A DNA stretch of 64,000 bases from the NCBI GenBank assembly GCA_026545225.1, contig CM048853.1, positions 14,572,755 to 14,636,754 on the forward strand, written 5' to 3'. Positions 1 through 10,873 of this stretch are shown piece after piece. Under the pieces are notes generated by a model. It ran no database searches. It saw only the letters and a program-made list of their open reading frames with translations, and had not been told where the DNA came from. How positions within the stretch are numbered: the first letter of the stretch is position 1; each line of letters begins with the position of its first letter. This stretch comes from Cornus controversa (lineage: Eukaryota; Streptophyta; Magnoliopsida; Cornales; Cornaceae). The translations under genes were made by a program, and so were the position numbers.

Positions 1-404
1 AGCATGGAGGTCCATTGATGATAAATCTCCTGTTCATTCCCTCGCTAAAAAGATGCAGAAGGTTAAAGTCTCTGTCAAAGAATGGAATAAGAAGTTTGGT
101 CCTATTGATCATCAAGTGATGGATGTTAGAAATCAACTGTCTAAACTATTAAATGGTCCTTCAAATGCTCAGTTAATTGAAGATGAAAACAATGCTAGAA
201 GGGAGCTAGAGCATGCTTAAGCAATGAGGAGATTTTTTATAGTCAGAAAGCTAGATTCAAATGGCCCAAGGAAAATGACAGATGCACTACTTTTTTTCAC
301 CATAGAATGACAAAGAACAGAACATTCAATGTTATTAATGCCTTGCCTTGCAGAATGATGTGAATCAGTGGACTTGGGATAAAAAAACAATAAAGGAATA
401 GCTG

Positions 405-1156
405 ATGGATTATTATCACAAGTTATATGTAGTTGATCATGTCTCTGCTTTACCTATTCTTCCCCCAAGCAAGTCTTTGTGTAATTTTGAAGCTGATATT
501 TTAGAACTTCCTTACTCCTCTGAAGAGATTAAACAAGTTGTCTTTCAATTGGGAGCTGATAAGGCTCTAGGGCAAGATGGTTTCCCCTCCAAGATTTTTT
601 CAACATTTCTAGCATATTGTTCATGAAGATGTTGTGGCTGCTGTGAGGTATTTCTTACAAACATCTTTCATGTCTAGAGTTCTGGATAGTACTTTTATCA
701 CTCTCATCCCTAAAAAGGATTTAGGGTTTAAAAGTATCTGATTTCAAGCCAATTGCCTTATCTACCACCATCCCTAACAGGTGTTTCATGCTGCCAAGAA
801 GATTCAGATGAACAGTTCCCATTGTTTTTATGTTAATGATTTATTTAATCATGGTCATTAATGCTGATATTGGTTATGCTAAATCTGTTGTGAATGTGCT
901 GCAGCAGTTTAAGGAATGTTCTGGCCTTTTTGTCAATTTTGATAAAAGTCATGTGTATTTTTCAAAGGCAGTAAGGAGGAAGAGGTATTTGAATAAGATT
1001 TTGAATCTTAAAGTGGGTACCTACTTAGGGTTGCCAGTTCATTATAACCAACCTAGAGCCTCTGCTTTTCAAACTTTGGTTGACAAATTTGTAGCTAGGA
1101 TCTCTCATTGGCAATCAATGTCTTTATCCCTTGCTGGCATAATTAATAAGTTATGA
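405..1156 (+). pseudogene. LINE ORF2 reverse transcriptase relic
   Basis: Would encode the RT that performs target-primed reverse transcription. At 510-590 the peptide EEIKQVVFQLGADKALGQDG matches the plant LINE RT block usually ending in KAPGPDGF. Then follow an LSTTIPNR-like piece (about 755-782) and, at 1010-1150, the blocks YLGLPVHYNQP and ISHWQSMSLSLAGIINKL that follow the RT palm. The catalytic loop, normally F/Y-A-D-D, reads YVND at 829-840, so the first catalytic Asp is lost. Sequence between the PDGF-type block and the catalytic loop is largely deleted. Frameshifts separate the pieces. Non-functional; family call is firm. Confidence 0.85.
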
Positions 1157-2250
1157 ATTCTTTCCTTTTCTACTGGTGTTCTGCTTTTACTCTTCCAACT
1201 TCAGTAGATACTGCTTTGGAGAGGAAAGTTAAAAGAGTTTTGTGGGTAAGCAAGATAATGCTAGGAAGCTTCACCTTCTTAGATGGACTGTTGCTTCTCT
1301 TCCTAAAGGTGAGGGTGGCTTTGGTATTAGGAAGGTTAGAGAAATTAACTACATACACAGCTAATTGTCTCCTTTTTTTAAGACTTATCTGCAAGGAAAA
1401 GATAGATTTTGGATTGGGTGGTGCAAAAGGAAATATGCATCTAAATGCTCTCTTTGGACTTGTATTCTGAAACCTTCTCATTCTCCTATGTGGAAATAGC
1501 TCTTGGGTGTGAGGAATCTGCTGCTGCTGCTGCTGCAACATTTAGAATTCAGAATGATCCATGGTTTTGGTTCTCGTTCAGGAATGACTTCCTCTCTAGT
1601 TCATTTGGTCAGAGTGGTTAACATCTTGGGACAAAAAAATGACTCTCTCATGTCATCTATTGTTCATGACTGTACTTGGCTTAAATGAAACAATGATGCT
1701 CTTGATTCTCTTTGAAATCTGATATCTGTCATTCCTATTCATCAAGGGGAAGAGATTCAATTCATTAGAGACATGGTTAGATGTTCATTCAAATCGGTTT
1801 GGAATAGAATCAGAATCTGAATATGAATCTGTCAACTCAAAGTTCCTTGGGCTACTTTGATATTGAATAAAGGTAAACCCAGTGCAATTGTTACTATTGT
1901 TCATTTGTTCTTGCTATCCTTGATGAACTGCCTTTATTGACAAATCTGCAGAAGAGAAACATTTGTGTTGTGCTAGTTTTTTATAATTGTTTTAAAAACA
2001 ATGATTCAACTGATCACCTTTTTTCGCAATGTTCTTTTGCAAAAGAGGTTTGGCAATGCAATTATCACTTTTGATCAGTTGATTCAATGGGAATTCAAAC
2101 CTTCAAAGAGAATTCTAAAGAAAATCAAATTTCCCCAAAAAAAAATTAGTAGTGTTGTTTGGGGCATTTCGAAGTCAAGGAATGTGGCACTCCATCAGAA
2201 TTCACGCTCTCCGGCTTCTTCTGTGGCCAGAAAGGCAATTTAGGAACCTT
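1157..2250 (+). pseudogene. LINE ORF2 C-terminal relic with zinc-binding RT-associated domain
   Basis: Continuation of the RT relic in several frames. Around 1980-2060 the reading TDHLFSQCSFAKEVW is the signature of the zf-RVT domain that ends plant LINE ORF2 proteins (Cys-x2-Cys upstream, then His and Cys). Between 1157 and 1960 thumb-like sequence such as KVKRVLW and GEGGFGIRK can be followed with frame changes. No usable start or long frame exists. It is the tail of the same degraded ORF2, not a separate gene. Confidence 0.7.
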
Positions 2251-2417
2251 TTGATGTTCTGGGATTATTTATTTTTGATTGGCATGGGCTATAAATGTTC
2301 TATTTTTATGCTTTTTCTTAACTTCTTGTTTTGAGTTTATTTTTCCATTTCAACGTACTTTTCTTTCTGCACTATTGTTCTTTTCTTTCAATATAATTCC
2401 ATTTAGGGAAAAAAAGA

Positions 2418-2849
2418 AGAAGGTTAAATTAGTGCAATTTCAACTTGCACTAGTAGAACTTGGTCCAGAACCATTTGCATTGGTGATAAGTCATCATATA
2501 AGATTACTACTCAAATGAATTGGGGAAATTCGCTTAATTGCACCACTATTAAGCAGATTCTTTAATCATTTCCCCTCATCATAAAAGATTACTAACATAA
2601 TCATTTATACTCGGTATCATGTTTAAAGACAACAAACATTCTACTTATTGTTAGAATTTTACACTACACTAATAAAATCTTCGAATAGGATCCCTTTTCT
2701 ATTTCACAGAAATTGTTAGTAAAATATATACTTATGTGTTACTATTTAAAACTAAGCAAGATTTATACCAATATGCCAAATCATAATAATAAATAAAAAA
2801 AAAAAGACTTGTAGATCGAGGCTTTAATTTAATTCTATGTCCTTAAGAC
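2418..2849. other. AT-rich intergenic stretch, no gene seen
   Basis: No coding potential. The only structure I see is a small hairpin near 2429-2455 with stem arms TAGTGCAA and TTGCACTA. A run of A follows around 2800-2812. Confidence 0.5.
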
Positions 2850-2993
2850 AAATTACACCTTGCCACCAAAGGGCTTGTAGTCTAATGGTATAACTTCCCC
2901 ATTCCCAAAGACGAGGAGATGAGTTTGAACTCCAGTGTGGGCGAAAAAGGGTGTGCGAGTCCCCCACCTAGGAAAAAAAATTACACCCCACCA
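2850..2993 (+). mobile_element. tRNA-derived SINE with target-site duplication
   Basis: A short element with RNA polymerase III promoter boxes: box A-like TAGTCTAATGGTA at 2878-2890 and box B-like GAGTTTGAACTCC at 2921-2933. It ends in an A-run (2973-2980). Direct repeats flank it: AAATTACACCTTGCCACC at 2850-2867 and the shorter AATTACACCCCACCA at 2979-2993, as expected for LINE-mediated insertion. The body is roughly 2868-2980. It resembles the 5' tRNA-related part of plant SINEs; I cannot name the family. Not a functional tRNA, because no acceptor stem closes. Confidence 0.65.
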
Positions 2994-3250
2994 GGTGTTG
3001 AACGGTCGCTATGACATTTCTCCCAACGATCTTTCATTCCTCTTGTAGCAATACTTCAAACCAAAGGAACTAGCGAACCAACTACTGTGTTATACTTTCT
3101 CTGATCCAACTCAGACTCAAACCAAACCTAAGACTTGGATTCAAAAATGATCCCGCAGATTTGGACTCAAATATAAACTTTTAAACTGTCAAATGAGTGC
3201 AGAAGAAAATCAGAAAGGGAGAAATAATTGATAGAGGGGAATTTATAGGC
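2994..3250. other. Unassigned sequence left of solo LTR A
   Basis: No coding sequence. Read on the minus strand it has a TATAAATTC box (about 3240-3250) directly beside the solo LTR insertion point, followed by untranslated-leader-like sequence. It could be part of an older LTR or promoter split by the solo LTR, with the other part at 7394 onward. Inference only. Confidence 0.3.
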
Positions 3251-3255
3251 TTCTT
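3251..3255. repeat. Target-site duplication TTCTT, left of solo LTR A
   Basis: TTCTT immediately precedes the LTR start TG at 3256 and recurs exactly at 7389-7393. Confidence 0.85.
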
Positions 3256-3593
3256 TGTAAGGACCGGAATTATTTTGACCGGTTCCGGGCGATTTTGGAC
3301 CGGATTGATTTTTTTTCGGATTAATTAAATTCCGGAAAGGGTGTGGATATATTTCCATATAAGTGGAAGGTGTATGTATATATCTATATATATATATATA
3401 TATATGTATATATGGTACATATATTTATACTTAATTATAAATATATGGTGGGTTTATATGCGATTATGGATAAATATAGAGGGACCTTTATATTTATATA
3501 GGTAAGTATGGGAAAATACATGTGAATACATGTATTGTGTGATGTTATGTATATATATATATAAATAATGTATATATATATATATATATATGT

Positions 3594-3778
3594 GGAGGAG
3601 GATAAGTAGAGAAAAAGTGTGGACCAAAATAAGAAGAGAAAAAGAGGGATCAGCCGAAAAAGGAAAAGGAGAAAAAAGAAAAGAAAGAAAAGAAAAAGAA
3701 AAGAAAAGAAGAAAGAAAAAGAAAAGGAAAAGAAGAGAGAGATCGGGGGAGACCGAGAGACGCCGAGAGAGGAGATGG
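3594..3778 (+). repeat. Purine-rich (GA) tract inside the LTR
   Basis: About 180 bases almost wholly A and G on the LTR sense strand, ending GAGAGGAGATGGAG. Equivalent pyrimidine tracts on the plus strand lie at 20999-21122 in copy B and about 54266-54352 and 60847-60933 in the tandem copies, so the feature is conserved in the family. Highly charged Lys/Arg/Glu reading frames there are by-products of base composition. Confidence 0.75.
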
Positions 3779-5961
3779 AGCTTCGGTGCTCCGGCGGCTG
3801 CTCCGACGTGGGCCTCTCGACGGCCAGCCACGGTTGGTGGCGGCGGCTGAAGGCGGTGGTTGCAGGTGAGCACGGTGGTGGTTTCAGCTGGGTTCGCTGG
3901 AGGAGATCGACGGCGCTCCGGCAGCTGGTGCGCTCATCCGGTAGGAGGATTCACGACCGGCGAGGCACTGTTCGGCTGGGGTTCTCACGGCCGTGGTTGG
4001 TGGTTGGTGATCCCTCGATTTTCGGACGGATCTGATGTGGGTTTGACCGAGGTATTGACGGGGTTCGATTTGGGCTGTGGTGCTCGGTTTTGTGGACTTG
4101 GTCGGGGTTATTCCGACCATGGTGGTGGCCGGAGATGGGTTCTTCGCTGGTGAGGTTGATTCGGCTTGAGTGGGTTTTTGGGTGGCTGGAATTGGCTGTT
4201 GAAAGTTTGTAGGGACTGTTTGGGTACTCGGCTGCTATGGGTTGTGTTTGGTGTGACTTGAGGATGGTAATTCACAGTGGATTTGGGTTCGACTATGGGT
4301 CTTCTGTGTTGGTTGACCGGATGGTGGTTAGTTGTGGGTTTGGTCCTTGTAGTTATTGGTTTCGACAGAGTTTCAGAATTGGGTTTTGGATATAGTTAAC
4401 GGTTTTAGTTTGGGCATTGAGTGGCTCACGGATGTTCGTGGCTGGTGGAGTTTGGTTGGCCATACATGATGGCCGGTTTGGTTTTGATCTATGATGGTTA
4501 GTGGTGGTTTCCGGCAGTGGTTGATGGGTTGTGGAAATGGCTGGGTTCGTCCACGATAGCTTTGATAGTGGACTCGGGTGTGGCCATAGTGGTTTCAGTT
4601 AGCCTTTGGTGGTAGTTTGACTCCGTTGTGGAGGTGTTTTCGGTAGTGGGTTCAGACGGTTATATGAGGCTGTTTGGAACTTCACGGTTGATGATGTGGG
4701 TTTAGACATCATGGATTGAGAGGATTGGACCACAACATGGAATGGGCCGAGCATGAAAACTAAAAAGGAAACGAAGTGGCCCGATGGATTATTCGTGTGG
4801 ACTTCGACACAGGACCGGGTCGAGCATGGAAATAGGTCGCTTTGCAAACGCGAACTTGGCGAAAGCGGGACCTAAGGCAGGTTGATTCTTGCCTCTATCT
4901 CCTACGTATATACTTTAAGTATATCGATAAATTTGCATATGCTCTTAATTTAATCATATGTGGCGGTTGTGTATGTATACATATATGTGTGCGTATATAT
5001 ATATGTATAGAGGTGGACAGTGTGTATATGTGGGATGTGAGTGCAATTATATATATATATGTGTGTGTATATATGTATATATGTGGGTTTGGGACGCGAA
5101 AGCATATTTAAATTTAAATGCTTCCTTGCATTGTGATATGCATGTACGGTATAGATTAAGGTCTATGAAGAGCATGCTAAATAATACCTGTTTAGCTATG
5201 TGTTGTCTTGTATGCATATGTGGCTCTTATGTATGATGTTCCGTATATATATATGTGATTATATATATGGTTGCAGTGGTAGAAATACATGCTAAGTTGA
5301 AAATATAACTTTTGGCGAGCATTTGAAAAGCATGAAATGTGCTAAGTGTTTTATATGTTCCTGATACATATGTGGGTGATGTAATATATATGTGCATATA
5401 TATTGTGAATGGAATGCATGTTAGCTACTTGTAGTGAATACATGCATTGAATGAGAGCATGACTGTATTTATGCTAATGTATGTGCATATGTGATTTATA
5501 TGCATGATTTGACATATACGTGGTTATATGTGGGAATGTGGATATGGGATGCATGCTAACTTTGTTTACATATATCGAATGTATGCATAGGTTATAGCAT
5601 GATAAAAATGTGCTAAAGTTGGAGTGTTTTGCATATGTGAGGTATTATGCGGGTTTTGAACATGTATGTGCTACATGTGTTGGAATATGGTGAAAAGCAT
5701 GCTAAATACTTCTTTTTAGTGTTCATAAGCATGGGTTGAATCATGAAAGTATTATGCTGTGTATATATGCATTCATATTGCATGTATAGGTGGGAAATGA
5801 CACATACGTGGTTATATGTGGGTTTAGGTAGAAAGAAATGCATGCTATGTACTTATATACTAGCTAGTGCATTGGGATAGCATAAAATAAAATGCTGGAT
5901 TACGTATGCATCCACATTGCATATATGGGAGGTTGCGGGAAAACTAACGCAAAAAGGGGTG

Positions 5962-6365
5962 CACGGGACTTCGGAGTGGTCCAACCGTGTCACGAGAAGT
6001 GGTATAATTATCCACTACGTATGGCCCTCAGAGTGGACCCGCCATACAAAGGCTTTATGCCTAGAATCGGAGTGTGTCCAACATTAGTGAGTTTCGGAGT
6101 TGCCCCCTCACAATTTGGCAAACCAATATATTGCCATCGGAGTGTGTCCAACAAGTATGGCCCTCGGAGTGGACCTGCCATGCTCAGGCTTAATGCCTGG
6201 AATTCAGAGTATGTCCAACGAATGTGAGCCTCGGAGCTGTCCCCTCACATAATGGCAATCCTATACATTGCCATGGTAGAATGACCTTTCGGAGTGGTCC
6301 AGGTCATAGGATGGTTATCGGAGTTGTCCTAGGTCACATGATCCTCGGAGCGGGCCAATCATGTG
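5962..6365 (+). repeat. Array of about 12 short perfect hairpins in LTR copy A
   Basis: Successive inverted repeats include CACGG/CCGTG (5962/5985), GTATGGC/GCCATAC (6019/6041), AGGC/GCCT (6050/6059), GTGAG/CTCAC (6087/6107), TGGCAA/TTGCCA (6116/6131), ATGGC/GCCAT (6157/6177), CAGGC/GCCTG (6185/6195), TGTGAG/CTCACA (6223/6244), ATGGCAA/TTGCCAT (6252/6268), ATGACCT/AGGTCAT (6281/6301) and CACATGAT/ATCATGTG (6335/6358). Most enclose a loop with a CGGAG(T/C)-N-G-(T/A/C)CC motif. The block recurs in every complete LTR copy of the window. Function unknown. Confidence 0.85.
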
Positions 6366-7130
6366 GGGTATCGGATGAGGACCGAGGGTGAGAGTATATG
6401 CAAGCCTTGATGCTTGTATTATGTATCAGATTATGACCGTAGAGGGTGAAAATAACTTTATGCTTATGTGTTCATCTATTAAGCATGTTTTTCTGTTTAA
6501 ATGCATCTGTATTGCATTTGAGACGTGCTACTTGACGAGTAGGAGATGTAGTAGTTGATTTACATCGTTTATGTAAATGTGTTGTTATATATGTTCTACG
6601 TACATATTGGTGCTGAATGTTTACTATTTTCAAGCATGTTGAAAATAATTTCTAAAACCATATATAGTGGATTTTGTATGTTCATATGTGCTAGAGTAGC
6701 CATATACATCGTTGGTTCATGCATGCTAGGTAGAGCATGGTCTTAAATATTGTGATATATTTAAGTGCATGTATATTTTTGAGAATATGTGAGGATCGAC
6801 CTGCTGCAGCAGTGATAGTATGGTTCTACATACCTTGTTGGGCCTTTGAGCTCACCCCCTCCCAGGTTTTGCAGGTATTGCTGAGTACGGAGTTAGTTAG
6901 GGGACTGACAGCACCGGTTGCAGAGGTAGTAAGTAGATTCCTTAGAATCTAATGTATGTCCAAGATAGTGGATAGATAGATGCTTTACATTTGGATTAAA
7001 TGTATAAAGCAATTGTGTAGATCCAGTTCCTTCAGTTGTATTTGATTCATGTGATGTATGGATATAATACGGACATTCAAGGACTGAGACATGTATATTT
7101 ATGACTATATTATGCATGTTGTAGAAATGC

Positions 7131-7210
7131 TGGGGGGACACGTACCCAGAAGTGTCCATTTTTATTGTTTAGATATAAATGCTGGGGGTACACGTGCCCA
7201 GAAGTGTCCA
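7131..7210 (+). repeat. Two direct repeats with GACAC hairpins near the LTR end
   Basis: A unit of the form TGCTGGGGG-ACACGT-CCCAGAAGTGTCC occurs twice, at about 7130-7158 and 7180-7209. Each can fold as GGACAC/GTGTCC or a near variant. Both units are preserved in the other LTR copies. Confidence 0.7.
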
Positions 7211-7388
7211 TATGAATTGTAAAGCAGGTGTAATATGCCAAGAGCTGATTATTTAGAATGGGCCATGCCCGATTTTCATGAAAATAATAGGAAATTGAGG
7301 GTGCATGATCAGGTGATAGTTATGTCGTGAGGGTGATCTCACGGGGTTCACACCTCGGTTTTCGGGCCTCAAAAATCGGGGCGTGACA

Positions 7389-7393
7389 TTCTT
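7389..7393. repeat. Target-site duplication TTCTT, right of solo LTR A
   Basis: TTCTT immediately follows the terminal CA at 7387-7388 and matches 3251-3255. Confidence 0.85.
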
Positions 7394-7953
7394 TGTGCCT
7401 GTTCGGAACAAGTATGATACTAGTTCTGGCCAACGAGTACATCTATTTAGCCTGAACAATCATAGTTGCACCACTTCGACCAATGGGTACAACTGTTCGA
7501 TTGAATAGTCCTTGGTTGCACCACTTCGACCAATGGGTGCAACTTTTCAGTTGCACTGCCAATGGTTGCACCTGTTCGATGAACTACAAATTTGAACCAT
7601 CATGTCTTATCCACCACGGTAGATTAACCCATGCACGACTTTGGGTTTAGATGATTTAGATCAGGCATAAGCCCAAGCCCAATATCCAAACTTGGGACAT
7701 ATATACACAATATCTTTTCCTTAATCTACTGATGTGGGATAACCCACTTTCATGTATGATCAAAAGCTCTATTTTGGATCCAATTTCTTATTCACCAGAA
7801 ATGATTTTGAGCAAATAAATATACTACACTCATCTACTTTGAGAGAGGAACGTATTCTAACATGGACTCACCTAAAAAAGTTAGTAGGATCCATTTTCAT
7901 TTTGACCCAAAGTTTGTTTGATCAAAGAAAGTTTCCAACAGGATAATCCAAGG
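7394..7953. other. Unassigned sequence with GTTGCACC inverted repeats
   Basis: No gene. Between 7465 and 7575 the word GTTGCACC recurs in both orientations. The clearest hairpin is GTTGCACC at 7515-7522 with GGTGCAAC at 7536-7543; a one-mismatch version lies at 7465-7493. The 13-base spacer is the same in both. This may be part of an old LTR promoter region also represented left of solo LTR A. Confidence 0.4.
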
Positions 7954-8299
7954 TGTTGAGTGTAAGAAATGGAGTTCATGAAAGACATATTATAGGAACA
8001 AAAAATTGTTCAATTGATAATGCCAAACAACTCAATGCACACACCCAAAAATAATGAATAGAACACTTTTTAGAAAGAGATAAACGATATTGCGAGAGGT
8101 GGATAAAAGGATCCCTTTCATTGATAGTTTCACGAATATTTATACAAGTAGGAATTCATATCCTTTTAGGACTTGAATTTTTTTGTTGACAACTAACTTT
8201 TCCCTTAAGGAATTTGGATTTCTTTTTGAGTTACAAGTTTGGTTTTGATTTAGGCATTTTAGCTTTGGGGTGGGGCGACTAGGCCCTTAACAATTAACA
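7954..8299 (-). mobile_element. Putative 3' LTR of the Tat element
   Basis: On the minus strand this starts TGTTAATTG and ends CTCAACA (TGTT...AACA), about 346 bp. It carries a good TATA box, TATAAATATTCG, near 8134-8145. Its position beyond the antisense ORF fits a 3' LTR. No second copy exists in the window, so the ends are inferred from terminal dinucleotides and the TATA box only. Confidence 0.4.
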
Positions 8300-8775
8300 A
8301 CCCAGCCTATTTGGGCTTTCTGCTGATACATGGCTCAAGCCGACGTGGGTCTGGTCTGTTCTATGTACCAGTTCAGTCCATTAGACCTGGTGATATTCAG
8401 CCCTTACACAGTGCCCCCAATTCCCTTCAGTTATGAAGATCATCATAATGGAGGGAATTCGATTGGGTTCTATAATGATTTCTTTGTTTGCATCGAGGTT
8501 CGTCATTTAATGTTGGCTACTAATGATGGCACAGAGCACGTAAGTTTCTTTCTTCACGCTTCATCTTTTGCATTTTGTGATCATACTTATCAGTTTTTAG
8601 CCACAAATCTTCTACGACTGCTTGACTTGTTTTTCAGATTCATCTTCCTTGACTTTCTTGGTGTCGATTTGCCTCTTCAGGTTAGCTTTTCGTCTGCTTG
8701 CCTTCATCTCCTTTTTTTCTGAAAATATCTTCTATTGATAGCGATTGTACCTTATCTGATAACTAAGAAATTGCC

Positions 8776-10545
8776 ATGCCTAGTTCCTCTCAACCTATTA
8801 TGGAGACTATCCGACCTGCCGAAGTGGCTGGAGATGTGGTCACATCTGATTAGGGTATGTCCGCCGCTCCGGTGACAAGGCTGTTGGTTGACTTTGATAA
8901 GGTCAGAAAAGAATGTAAGATCCCCAGTGAGGTTACCATTGAAGGTTACGCTCTGGACTTTGATTACAGTACTGGCGAAGGAGTTAAGGCTGGGGAAGTC
9001 CTTTTCTTGGTTTCCCATCTAAAAGCTTTCAGATTTCCTCTTCCTTCTCTTTTTAGTTTTGCTTTGTACAAGCTGAAGCTCACGCCGCTCCAGTTAAACC
9101 CTAATTTTTTTAGAATCATTTCTTGCATGCTCTCCCTGAACTACCCCCATAAACTTGACCTGAACCTGAACGATCTTCTGTTCTATTACTCTCTTTATAG
9201 GATCAAATAAGAAGACAACCATTACCACTTGTTCCCTAGCAGTAAGGACAGTAGTGTTATGGCCTTCCTACTTCTGATAAGTTGTGAAAAGAGAAATTAG
9301 TTCTTGTGAAAGGGCGCTGGAATGTCATAACTGCCCAAAAATTCCCCATTCCTAGTGCTTTCGGCCAAGCTGTGATTCCTCAGTTTTTATTTTGGTAAGT
9401 CTTTAATGTTTCTTCTTCTATTTGCTAAGAGTTTATGCATTATGTAATCCTGCTGTATTATTCTTTGTTATACAGAAGAACGGATTGCTTATCTGCAGGA
9501 AAAGGTGTGGAGTCTTCGTCCTTCAATGAGCAAATACGTGTCTCATAGGCAACTTTGAGTTAATGCTGGTGTTTCACATGTTGATTCTTCCCGTTTGTAC
9601 CCAACTTCAGGCACTGAGATGGAACTATCGGAGCCCAGGACTAGGAGGGGTATTTCTGGTTCTACTAAGGCAAAAGCTGTTGACAGGTAAAAAGGCAAAT
9701 ATGTTATTCCTTCTTCTCCTCAGAAGAGGGTATCTTCTGGTGCTACTCTAGCTCCTAAGCACCCGAAGCTAATGACAAGCGCCATGAAGGGCCAGGGTTC
9801 CTTTGCCCTGACTTTGTCTGGTGCTGCCGGTGACACAATTGATGAGCCATTCGTTGGCTCTTTTGACCCATGGATCCAGAACTTGAAGAAGTCTGATGGA
9901 TCCTCTCTGACGATGGGGGACTTTGATGCCCTTGATCGTGAAGTGATGGGGGGGGTTCTTACCCATGGGATTTGGCCACCCAGGGATGAGCGTCGCCAGC
10001 AAGGAGCCAACAGAAATGAGCTCTTTGCCAACACACCTCTTCATGCCATGGAGGTTTGTTCTCCCCCATTCTTTCATTTGTTCATCTTTCCTGATGCCTT
10101 TGTTTTTAACTCGACATATTTTCTATTGTACAAAGTGCATATATGACCCTCTCCCTCTACGAAGCTCTAGAGGTCAAAACGTCTGAACGGACGAAAGGCC
10201 AAAAGCCTTGAGGAGAAGGTGAAATCCCTAACCAAGTCCCTTGTTGAAAAGTAGAAGACGCTTAGTTATTTTGAATGGAGGGCACTAGAAGCTGAGGAGA
10301 AGGCTACTGGGCTTGAGGCCATGCTTCATGTTTGCAAGGCTGGGGGCCTTGAGATGTATCAGAGGTTTTTGCAGATCCCAACCTTAAAGCTTGCTGATGG
10401 CTTCCGTTATGACTTTGAACAAGGAGAGAAACCTGAAGTTGAATGGGATTATGCTGACGTAGATGATTTTGATGCTGAACAAGCTATCGACTCATTTGGG
10501 GTTATGGCATTCCCCCTACTGGTGAGGCAGAATGCCTATTTGTAG
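8776..10545 (+). pseudogene. Antisense extra ORF of the Tat element (Transposase_28-type domain), broken
   Basis: Runs opposite to gag-pol. An ATG at 8776 opens a frame with one stop at 8851, continuing to 9210. The part after the stop (residues GYALDFDYSTGEG, then FRFPLPSLFSFALYKLKLTP, then LQLNPNFFRII) matches the plant putative gypsy-type transposon domain (Pfam Transposase_28), found as an extra ORF in Tat-like elements. Further pieces follow in other frames at 9563-9751, 9772-10146 and 10321-10545. The last has a coiled-coil lead (LEEKVKSLTKSLVEK, 10210-10252) and an acidic C-terminus. Role in the element is not established. Stops and frameshifts make it non-functional. Confidence 0.6.
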
Positions 10546-10873
10546 ACTTTCTGAAGAGCTTAAGTTCTACTTCTTGTTCAGCCGTCATCCCTTCAGCCAC
10601 TCCTGCCTCTATGGCTGCTGTCCCAAATGCCTCCATCTCTGTTGATCAACCTCCTGTGGAAGTGGTGCCCCCAGCTAAGCAAGGTACTTTGATTGTAGAT
10701 TTCTTTGACTGAGAATTCAGTAAAGAGGATGGGGTAGCTCTTCAAGTTTGATCTTTTCATTTTTTTTTTCTCTTTTTGTAATGCTCAGAGAGAGCTTTTT
10801 GTTTCAAGGGCACACTTGTGCTTTTTTTGTAATGAACACTTTTTTTTTTAATAATACAACTTTTTCTCTTACT

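Larger units (their letters stand above)
1..2417 (+). mobile_element. LINE (L1-type non-LTR retrotransposon), 3' part, degraded
   Basis: Left end is cut by the window. The segment holds, in order, relics of a plant LINE ORF2: an RT palm fragment, the conserved block around YLGLPVHYNQP, and a zinc-binding RT-associated domain near 1960-2080. It ends in an AT-rich 3' untranslated stretch with a short A-rich tail (about 2406-2417). Order and spacing fit a 5'-to-3' LINE on the plus strand. Many stops and frameshifts and an internal deletion near 780-800 show it is dead. Identification rests on domain motifs; the exact 3' end is approximate. Confidence 0.85.
3256..7388 (+). mobile_element. Solo LTR, copy A of a 4.1 kb LTR (LARD/Tekay-type) family
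   Basis: Begins TGTAAGGACCGG and ends GGGGCGTGACA, the same termini as the LTRs of the tandem array at 50601-64000 but in the opposite orientation. Length is 4133 bp. It is bounded on both sides by the 5 bp repeat TTCTT with no internal domain, so it is a solo LTR formed by LTR-LTR recombination. Inside, 5' to 3': TA microsatellites, a purine-rich tract, a GC-rich segment, a long TATA/ATG-rich low-complexity region, a hairpin array (5962-6365) and two GACAC hairpins near the end. It is clearly diverged from the tandem copies, so older. Short ORFs in it are not conserved genes. Confidence 0.9.

Noticed and set aside
2868..2945. Functional tRNA gene
   Set aside because: Pol III boxes are present, but acceptor and anticodon stems do not close, and it is flanked by insertion duplications with an A tail: a SINE.
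3590..4035. Lys/Arg-rich and Gly/Trp-rich plus-strand frames as genes
   Set aside because: Produced by the purine tract and GC-rich block of the LTR; not retained in the other copies.
8330..8722. 130-codon frame as a gene
   Set aside because: No family resemblance and a composition like untranslated DNA; it lies between the putative Tat 3' LTR and the antisense ORF, whose recognisable domain starts later.
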